Notes under the pieces: generated by a model
The model's input: only the letters and a program-made list of their open reading frames with translations
Database searches by the model: none
Told to the model about the DNA's origin: nothing
NCBI GenBank assembly: GCA_031216445.1
Contig: CM062206.1
Location: 10,642,001 to 10,706,000, forward strand
Direction: 5' to 3'
Source: Lateolabrax maculatus
Taxonomy: Eukaryota > Chordata > Actinopteri > Acropomatiformes > Lateolabracidae
DNA length: 64,000 bases
Position numbers and translations under genes: made by a program
Shown: in pieces, positions 49,965-58,743 of the stretch
How positions within the stretch are numbered: position 1 is the stretch's first letter
Layout: each line of letters starts with the position of its first letter

Positions 49965-51595
49965 GGGTGGGGGAAAGCTGTACTGTCCAGCGAGTATGGC
50001 ACAAAGTTGAAGGTGTGCAATCACCCTGTATTGTTTCCCATCATGATGGAACTGATTGCTGATACTTCTAGGGGAGAAAATGTCTTTGACTCTGCTCTGT
50101 TGGTGCAGTTACAGACAGAACAGTGGAAACACCCAAAGACCAAAAACCACAGACTGCAAGTATGTCTAATGCTGTGAAAATATGAGCCGGTGGTGTAGTA
50201 TTTGGGCCAAAAGGCACAGTGGGAGAGTCGAGTCTAGATTAGTGGAAAAGTGGGAAGAAGATAACCGGTGCTATGTCTAACACTTTTTATTATGGCTGTT
50301 GAAAACCTGTATAACACAGCTGTTGAATATCACTCTCCTTTAGCAGCAGACACCCCACCACCCATCCACAAACCTGGTCCTTTCCTGTAAGGCCCACTTA
50401 TCTAAACACATCTTATTCCAGGATCACCTCTGTTCATGAGCTTACAAGAGTACAACAAGGGCTGGGGCATCACATATGGAAAATCCAGGCTGTGTTGTTG
50501 TTGTGATGGACTCCTGTTTGCTATTATGTGTCATGCTTCCTCTCTCCACTCATAGTCATCCTTACAATGGTGCCTGTGGCCATATACTGCAGATGTTAAC
50601 ACACACCAAAATATTTTTTAAGTGGTTCCTAGCCTTGGTAACCCCCTAGAAAGATGCTGAAAATGCACAAAGGGACACTATTGGTTTGTTTGAAGAAATT
50701 ATTCTTTAAGTTTTTTTTTTTTTTTTTTTTTTTTTTGGTGATTCTTTAAATTGCAGTTGAGCACTGAGACACTTTGTCATTGAACTAGGAAAAGTCCCAG
50801 GGCAACAAAAGAAAATTTAAAGAAACAGTTTCAGTTTGACATGTATTTACAAGGTCAAGAAACATAACCGCCTCAGAAGTTAACTATGATGTAAACTGTA
50901 AAGTAAATTGAAAGTAATTTATTATTTGTGTTTTTCCACATATGTATAAGAAAATAAACAAGCATAGGAATCATTTTACTTAGATCATCCTTCATTTTTT
51001 AAAAATGTAATATTCTGATGAGCATCTGCTGTGCCAGAAGTGTGTCTGCAACTATATTTTGCACAAGACAGCACTTGGAAAAGTTTTTCATGCATGCAAA
51101 GAATATTTAGTATCACAAAAGTGCCACTTTAACAACATGTTAGGCTGAATCATAACAGGTCTATTCATCATTCAGAACTGTTTGGGGAAATAATGGCTCC
51201 AGTGTTGTTACAGAAGGCAGACTCTGATAATGTTGAATCCATCTATATATGACATTTGAAGCCAGTGTTATTAATAGAGAATTGAAAGTGATGTAGAGGT
51301 GAATAAACAGGTGGGTAACGAATGACAAGTAAATAAACATATAACAAACTAATCAAAAAATATGTTTCCAATAAATGATTTGCTTCTAGTTGAAAGGACC
51401 TCTATTATCACACTTTTTTACTATGATGTGTTCCATGAATGTGCATCACAGAGATTATTGTCACTCTATAAAGTTGAGTGAACTCTATTCCTAAAAATAA
51501 AAAAAGACCGGTAACCCCCCCCCCCCCCTCACCTGCCTGAATAGAGAGTTATAGGGGAAAAAAAAAATTAGAAAGAAATTATCTTTCATTGTTTC
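49965..51595. other. intergenic, no gene
   Basis: Unique sequence to 50700, T27-like tract at about 50710-50737, then AT-rich sequence to a C13 run near 51517-51529. Confidence 0.55.
50710..50737. repeat. poly-T tract
   Basis: About 27 T. It could be the reversed A-tail of a retroelement, but no body is recognized beside it. Confidence 0.9.
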
Positions 51596-51599
51596 TTTC

Positions 51600-52140
51600 T
51601 GTTTGTGTGACGCCAGGAATCGCGCTCACACGTGCTGCGGCTGTGGCAGGATCAAGCGGATTGTTATTCATGGTGCTATCCCTGCCTCATGCATATCCAT
51701 AACGGATTAAAGATTGCGCAAACATTATGCAACCAGAGCTTGCCTTTTTTTTTTTTGCGCGTTGATTGGCATTTCTGGGACACAAATTGTGCAAGAGATA
51801 TGGGCTACTTTTACCTCTCCTTGTGGTATAGTTATTGACATGTTTTCATTTTTCCAAGGAACAATGCTGCAGACGGTTTATTTATTTATTGCCTGTTCAT
51901 TCATGCACTTTATCCATCCGGATATATATATATATATAGGTTCATCCACCTGTCTCACGGAAAAGAGCTTTGTGCGTCACCACTGTGCAACATGTGGAGG
52001 TTGATATTAAAAGCCGTGTGCGTCCCTTCCTTCCCCTGATGTTGCCAACCCGGAGCTTTGCAGAGGTGAGGGCATTGCGCAAGCGCGAGAACATCACCAC
52101 GAGAGAGGCGATGAATGAAGTCTTTAAATAATGGAAAGGC
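51600..52140. promoter_or_regulatory. candidate cis-element, CpG-containing
   Basis: Complex block with CATGCATATCCATAACGG, GATTGCGCAAACATTATGC and GTTGATTGGC, plus CpGs. It contains a short (AT)n at 51921-51938. Confidence 0.27.
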
Positions 52141-52739
52141 ACTCTCCAATTCTAATTCATTGTCTCCAGGAAAAAAAAAAATGTGGGGGGGGGAGGGATA
52201 TTAACGAGCATTGTCCTCTTTATTTTGAAAGGCTGATGAATATGTGAGCGCCGCTGTCCGTCCCCTCGGGGGGACAAGCCGTCCTGCCAGGGAGGCGGAG
52301 GCTGTCCCGGGACCGAGGGTGCCTCTCAGGTGAAAACTTTCTTCAAAGTGCTGAATCACGCCATTCATGCAATCCTGAAACAAACGCAACTTTTTTTTTT
52401 TTTTTTTTTGTTGAGTCTGCAGGCAATAAAAAGCTGTGCCATGCTTTTAATTATTTATATACTAAGCTTTAATTGCAGATGGTTACGGTTTAGGGTACAC
52501 ATTGTTTAACGATTTAAACCTCAATATTTCCCAATAACCTGCAGTTCAGTGATTCATAAAAACTACCCTTCGCTCCTGGGGGGGGGGGGGGATTCTTGTT
52601 ATTGCACCGGCTTTGGCGGAATCACTACTGAGGGGGAGAGCAACCAGGCCATTAAGCGGATGTCAATTGCTCGTTTGCCCATTTACCACCTCTCAAACGT
52701 GTTGAAAATGTATCTGTCAAAAGACAAACGCAAAGCACA

Positions 52740-52959
52740 ATTGCCGAACATCTGCTTTGCTGAATGAGCGTTTGCCGGAGCCCTCGCTCGGGACCTATTA
52801 GCGTTGATTCCTGCGCCTGCTCTGATAAGGAATTCATCAAGTTTCTGACACCCCGCCAGATGTTGGGGAATTGGCGCTGTCTCCTGTTGGACATCCCACT
52901 AATAGTTTGTCTTTCCGCCCTTTAGCATAATAGAAATATCATTTGAGAGGTGGGTGTTT

Positions 52960-52997
<38 letters not shown>

Positions 52998-53610
52998 CGG
53001 GGCTGTAAATGACGGCGCTGACACCATAACTATAAATACGGTGTTGTATGGGCCCCTTGGTAGCCTATTTGTTTTATTTATTGCGCCCATTTAACCTCTA
53101 TCTGTGGTAACAGAGTAACAATGAATTTGAATGATCTGCTCGTGAATTTGGCATTTTATCAGACTTACTTTTGCCCAAGCAGGCTACAGTGCGAGTGCTT
53201 TAGGAACCGAACTGTAATGTTTCATAATTGGCAGGCTGATCACTTTCACTCATTTCCTCGTCAGCAGAAATGCCTGCAGGCCACGGTATACAGTATGATA
53301 GGGTATGTAAATGTCTCTTAGGAGTCAATTGAAGAATAATTGAACTCAAAGACAAAGCCATTGTGTTAATCAGCTTGCATCACAAAGGCCACGAAACACG
53401 TTAAGGTATAAAGACACACCGTGGATTAAGTTACTTTGTGAATTCAACACCCTGCTGGAGGTGAAATAAGCATCGATAATTGGCAAGCACGCCAACTTCC
53501 TGCGAATGGAAGCCCCCAGTTAACCAATTATCAGATGTATGTTGGCTCTTATGAAATGATTTGTTTATCAAGCCATATTTTTCCCTCATGATGTTAACAA
53601 ATCCATCTCA
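52740..53610. promoter_or_regulatory. candidate cis-regulatory block with 9-bp inverted repeat
   Basis: Mostly complex sequence apart from the TG array at 52961-52996. GATAATTGG at 53475-53483 and CCAATTATC at 53524-53532 are exact reverse complements 40 bp apart. Several ATTA-core sites surround them (GTTAACCAATTATCAG). Confidence 0.33.
52961..52996. repeat. (GT)n microsatellite
   Basis: Uninterrupted GT repeat of about 18 units. Confidence 0.97.
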
Positions 53611-53837
53611 CTTCAATCGAATTGTCATGGTGCGTTGAGCGACAAAATATCCTAGTTGCCATTGCAAGCTTAATGTCTTGATTAAAGGAAACGACTGCCA
53701 TAAATATCTACAGTAATCCACTACGTTAACTTGTTCTGTTACTATATGTGGAAAGATAAACCCCGCAGTTTCGCGCACATTCTCAGATGACTGAATTAAG
53801 TCACCATGAGTCAGATTTGGCAGCATCTTGTCTGTTT

Positions 53838-54010
53838 AGAGCCGTGAGGGGAGGGAATCTGAACACCCTGGTGGGTTGTAGACGACCGAGCTTGGTCATG
53901 TGCTGATGTCCAACCACCGTCCCACGTCCCGAATGACTTAGATTCGGATCAAGGGCCGAGTGCCCGGCTAAAGCGCCCTTGAGCAAGACCTTGCACTCAT
54001 ACACAGCCGC
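53838..54010 (-). repeat. SINE-like repeat fragment
   Basis: On the minus strand, AGTGCAAGGTCTTGCTCAAG followed by GGCGCTTTAGC resembles a phrase common in teleost short interspersed repeats. The rest (CCACCAGGGTGTTCAGATTC) is less diagnostic. Ends are approximate. Confidence 0.4.
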
Positions 54011-54244
54011 AACAGTGCCAAATTAAAACCCCTCGGATGTAGACAGTCTTGCATGTGCAGCTGCAGCTCGTTCATCTGAACGAACCGAGGCAAAGCAGCC
54101 CATGTGCATGCTGCATCTTATTATTTATAACTTATTAATGAGGGATAAATTAGCCACTGGGTTAATCAAGATCACAGCCTGCGTTGCGTGACAAAAGGCA
54201 TCGGGGACCTGCTTGTTTTTCTTTTTTTTTTTTTTTTTTTTTTT

Positions 54245-54428
54245 GTTATCCTCTTAGAGCGCGCTCTCCCGCTTAGCCAGCAAAGACTCTGCAGAGACGG
54301 AGGAAGGTGAGAGGGGGTTGACCAATCAATCCCATATCAAACTTTGGCGACGGGCGCGAGCCAGGAGCAGCACAACTCGGTCCTATCTCTTCCCCCCTTG
54401 CAGAAAAAGTACCCCCCCCCCCCCCCGC

Positions 54429-54465
<37 letters not shown>

Positions 54466-54720
54466 CGCCGCCCACTAGCCTCCTCCGCTCCCTTCCTCCT
54501 TCGGATACTACAGGCGAGCCCTATAGGGAGCGAGGGGGAGAGATTATAGGCTACTGCGGGCTGCTAACAGTCAGCCGGCATTATCCGGCTGCACGCACCG
54601 CGGCCAAGTAACAGCGATCCATAAAATAACTCGAGGTGAATGAGCGCTGCAGCGGAGGGGCATTGTTGTGATGCAGCCGCTAGTCTTTTACACAACTGCG
54701 TCCACGTGACCAATCTCTGC
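54245..54720. promoter_or_regulatory. CpG-rich block 4 kb beyond the zic3 stop codon
   Basis: G+C- and CpG-rich, with CCAAT boxes near 54320-54325 and 54709-54714, a CCACGTGACC box near 54703 and a donor-like GAAG|GTGAGA (GT at 54307-54308, plus strand). It is interrupted by poly-C and a (CA)n array at 54408-54463. No coding frame is recognizable. It is probably regulatory or a promoter of a non-coding transcript. Confidence 0.4.
54408..54463. repeat. poly-C and (CA)n microsatellite
   Basis: A C-rich run with one G passes into a CA array at 54431-54463, inside the CpG-rich block. Confidence 0.95.
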
Positions 54721-55079
54721 TTTCTAATCCATTGAGAATCCACCAGAAAGGAGCCTTTCATGTTTTTGCAACCCCCCCCCCCTTTCTGGATTGAATCGCC
54801 TGCTCTGGTTTCTCATATGAACCAGAGACGATGACTTGTATTGGGCGTCAGCATAAAGCACATGCACAGGCAATAACACGGGCTGTTCCCAGGGGGGGGG
54901 CGAACAGACCCGAAAGTCAGAAAAACCCGCTGCTCGATCTGCAGAATTACAGTTGACCCACCCGGGTTTAAAAATGGCATTGACCATTGATGTAATCTGG
55001 TGTGATGAGAAAGGAAAGCATACCACGGTCAAATGTTCAGTATATTTAACTTTTATCGATGTCATTATCATTTTTTTTT

Positions 55080-55380
55080 TTGGCGTCCTCCCCCGTGCCG
55101 ATCAGCTACTGCAGGTCAGAGCTCAGCCACCTTTTCTGTTCGGCACATCCCAGATGCGTAAACGCGTAAAGATGCAGCCTCCGTGCAGCCCGCCGTGTTT
55201 CTGAGAGAGCCGGGTCTCGGTTATTTGACGTCACGGTGTCTGAGAGGGGGAACTTCAAATGTGCGACTAGACCAGCCGGGCGGGGGGGGGGGATGGGCAA
55301 GAGGGGAGGGGAGGTAAAGGGGTTGGTGAAAAGAAATGAAATCAAACGGAATGCGAGGGGGGTGCGCTTGCGCAAAAGTC
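55080..55380. promoter_or_regulatory. CpG-rich block with perfect CRE and C/EBP-like palindrome
   Basis: Contains TGACGTCA at 55226-55233 and TTGCGCAA at 55368-55375, both perfect palindromes, in CpG-rich sequence that also holds GTAAACGCGTAAAG. A G-rich tract follows at about 55280-55310. No coding frame is evident. Confidence 0.35.
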
Positions 55381-55384
55381 AAAA

Positions 55385-56028
55385 GCAGAATTTCAATCAA
55401 TATTCCTAAATCTGTTTATAGTTGAAGGATATTAGGGGTGGTGAAGCCCCTTGTGGGGGGGGGGTTGTTGTAAAAATGCCACTCGATCTGCTTCAGGCAA
55501 ACGGGGGTAAAAAAAAACAGTAATGTCTTCACATTACAGCAGTCTGTCAAATTATAGCCTACTCATTGTGTTTTTGTTGTTTTTCCTGCATTTAAACGCA
55601 GATGCCGGTGTATAAAACATTGGATACATGACACTGTGTAATATCAGAGATTTCAGGCCCGTGCATGTGCTCTTGTTGTGATTCAAACTGATTTTTTTCG
55701 CCGTTTAGATGCTTATTATGGCGTCCATTGATGTGTGGTAACTCCTTTGGTTGTTTTTATGAAGCGGTTCCTTGTTAATCGGTTAGTGGGAGACGCTGAG
55801 GCAGCGCCGCTTTTGGCAACACACCCCACTACACTTTCACGGTCACACACTGTCCTCAGTTGCCCGTCTTCCAGTCTTGCACGGTTGCATTATGATTTTG
55901 GAAGTGCTCAGTTCCCAAAACAAAACTTGTGCGTGTGCAAGTTCTGTGGCCGTAGAGGGGTGACCCACATCCCCCATCCAAACCCCCTATGGCAAGAAGT
56001 GGTCCTCTAACTTGCCCAATATTCCGAT

Positions 56029-56077
<49 letters not shown>

Positions 56078-56599
56078 CTACAAAGATACTAAGATGGCGC
56101 CTTAATCAGTGTCAAGTTCAAGTGACTCCTACTAGTCTGATACAAACAGCATGGCAAACAGTGTCGGCTGTATGCATGAGGATGCAGGGGAACAACATGG
56201 TGATGAGAATCAATGTCGCAGTCTGAGAGTCGCTTTTCATAATGTTTTTTTTTAATTTCAGTCAAAATTTCCGTTCACATTTCTTCATAAATAGTTGGTA
56301 AAAACAAATCAACCAACACACAGTAGCCTAAAAAGTACAAGGAACCTTTTGCCTCTGGTAGCTAAATAGGCTGACGCATAGGCCTGCTGTTGTAACATGT
56401 GTTGCCTCAATGTGGCACAGTGACACAGTTCATCAGTAAAACATTTTTGCTCTTCAGGAATAACTTGGAATGCGACCCATATCTCCCCGAAAGTGTTACA
56501 ACATCACATTCTAGCTGTGTTTGTACATCAGATATTTTTTCTTTGACCTCTGGACATGGGGCAGAAAAGTGGTGGGAATAAGAAAAAGTACTTCTTTTA
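55385..56599. other. intergenic, no gene
   Basis: G tract near 55457-55465, a CpG-containing patch at 55690-56000 and CT/CA arrays at about 56030-56078. No exon recognized. Confidence 0.5.
56030..56078. repeat. compound (CT)n-(CA)n microsatellite
   Basis: CT units followed by CA units with one AA interruption. Confidence 0.95.
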
Positions 56600-58384
56600 A
56601 ATTAAGGTATAGAAAATAGCATATAAAACATATATTCCTTAAATTATTTAAATAAACTTATTTCATATATCACTGTCACGAGGTACCGTTTTTTACATTT
56701 TATTTTAAAAGTAGTGCTGGTGGTCTGAAATTGTTCTCATATGAGTACAATATACTTTGTGTATGCATAATATTTAATTCTTGAGAATAGGTTACAATGC
56801 AATGCTGTAACTCTTTTTGCCACTGAACGTATTCTCCCCCAACCCACATAGATCTAGAATTCCTTCCACTAAATTTTGTTCAACACAAAAAATGTCATCT
56901 TGACAAGTTATTCACACAAAACAAGCAAATGTGTAATCAAACTGCTCTATATGCAACACCACAACAAATAACACGCTTAGTTTCACAGAAGAATTACATT
57001 TAAAACAATGCAAGCTGACAGACAAAAAACTTTTTTTATTTTTGAAGATACTGTGTTGTGACAGTTCCATGGTTGCCGATGCACACATTTAAACATACTT
57101 GCACAAAGACATTGCTGGAACTATAAAGATTGCCATACTGGCGCATATATTTGGGTGCTTGACCCGAATTTGAAAATACTCAAAATGCTGTCACCTTGAT
57201 TTGGAAATCATAAACTTCGCACACTTGTCTAAGACCTGTATAGGAGTGCAATAGGCTGATGGGTTTATTCTTTTTTTTTTTTTCTTCCAATACTGAGTTT
57301 ATGCTACGAATTGACATCTATTTCTGATCCTATAAAAGTAAAATACACAAAAGTTTAAATTTAACCAAAAATAAAGATATCAACAGAACCGTTTTATAGC
57401 TTCTCAGCTCAACTGAACTCAGTTCTACAAAGTCAATGATTTACATGTCAATGGTCTCATAAACAAAATAAAAGTGACGGAAATATCTGCATTATATATA
57501 GACAAATCCATAATATTCATATAGATGATTTCTTCGATCCAAATAAGACACATGTAGGCCTATTGGTTAAAAGAAAAAGGAAAAAAACAGAAGGATACAA
57601 TCGTGATGTTGGAGCTTTAGAGTTTATCATTTTTCAATGTTAAGCTGGTTATGACCAAAGCTGTACAGTTCTTGTTAAAAAAACATTTCCATAAATATCA
57701 TTTAAGTTTCAGAACTCATACCCATAATTAAATTACAAATTGATAAATATGGCATCATGGATATGTATTTACAACGGTATTAACAAAAGGCAACGTTATA
57801 TTCAACGGTAACAATCGTAACCTAATACCACATTTCTCCACCTGAAAACGGACGTTGACAATAGATTCGACCCCATCAAACAAGGAAATACATTCACGAG
57901 TATAATATTTATTTAGGATTTTTTTTTTCTGTGTTCAAGTTCATGACAAAGACTTTGGCACGTTTCTTAAGACTGTTTGAAGTTCCAACAATCAATTGAA
58001 GAGGCGACAATAGCGCGTCACCGTCATATAAAACAGCGTGAAATAATCTTCCTTTTTATTCTTTTTTTTAAATAAAAATTTGAGAAAATACATAAAATGA
58101 AAAATAAAACAATTTTTTTCTGAAATCTGTAAACTAAAAGATAAAAAAACATTTATTTATACTGAGAAAGTATTACGTTTTATTTATTCGTGATTTATTT
58201 GATTTCCTCAAAACAGCGAAAAGTCAAATTTCGTGATCCTGAGAACGGACGTGGCCTGCTTGGTGCTGGCTTTTGCTCTCATCTCCTCCTCTTGTTGTTT
58301 ATTGTTGTTGTTGTTGTTGTTGTCGTCGTCTCAATCCCATTTGTGTGTCTGACTGTGTTTGTATGTGTGTGATCGTGTACGTGT

Positions 58385-58426
<42 letters not shown>

Positions 58427-58560
58427 AGTGAACAGGAATAGTTTTTAAGTTTGTTTTTTTTTTGTTGTTGTTGTTGTTTTTTTTTTTTTTATTATTATTA
58501 TCCTCCTCATTTATCCTCAACCCCGTGGTCCACATTGAGAGAGGGTCTGTTCTTCTGACC
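56600..58560 (-). other. probable zic3 3' UTR and immediate downstream flank
   Basis: AT-rich, lacking long ORFs and recognizable transposons, directly after the zic3 stop. It holds (TTG)n near 58301-58322, a (TG)n array at about 58374-58417 and T tracts. AATAAA on the minus strand (TTTATT on plus) occurs several times, for example at 58303-58298 and 57269-57264, so the poly(A) site cannot be chosen from sequence alone. A 3' UTR of 1-2 kb would be normal for this gene. Confidence 0.4.
58299..58494. repeat. cluster of (TTG)n, (TG)n and T-tract repeats in zic3 3' flank
   Basis: TTG repeats at about 58301-58322, a TG array at about 58374-58417, a second TTG run near 58463-58476 and a T/ATT run to 58500, all within 260 bp of the zic3 stop. 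They are probably transcribed in the 3' UTR. Confidence 0.9.
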
Positions 58561-58743
58561 TCAAACGTACCATTCGTTAAAGTTGGGTGCCAGTCCTTCG
58601 CTGTGGCCGGACGTGTTTTGCACGGCCAGCGGCGGCGTTTTCGTCGGGTCTTCGGTGCTGGCTGAGACCAGCACAGGCGGCGTGGACGACTCGTATCCAG
58701 AGCTTGCTGCTGGAGACGATTCAGATCCTTGAGACTCATGTAC
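58561..58743 (-). CDS. zic3: zic3 coding exon 3 (C-terminus)
   Basis: The acceptor is CTGCAG|GTA (AG at 58745-58744). It encodes V386, the last zinc-binding histidine H387, the conserved serine-rich stretch SSPAASSGYESSTPP (about 394-408), a variable Thr/Pro/Ser tail and the invariant-looking end NFNEWYV, followed by TGA. There are 60 codons plus the stop. The tail pattern EDPTKTPPLAVQ matches the ZIC3 subfamily. Confidence 0.95.
   Translation of the reverse strand, partial: VHESQGSESSPAASSGYESSTPPVLVSASTEDPTKTPPLAVQNTSGHSEGLAPNFNEWYV

Noticed and set aside
49730..50177. Overlapping ORFs of 74 and 143 codons on the plus strand
   Set aside because: Two frames are open over the same C-rich stretch and neither shows a known domain. 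I treat the region as a non-coding candidate element.
50710..50737. Poly-T tract as a retrogene tail
   Set aside because: No processed coding sequence or target duplication is recognizable next to it.
58299..58739. 146-codon ORF on the minus strand overlapping zic3 exon 3
   Set aside because: Wrong frame relative to the zic3 C-terminus and dominated by Asn/Lys, His/Thr and Gln runs from repeats.
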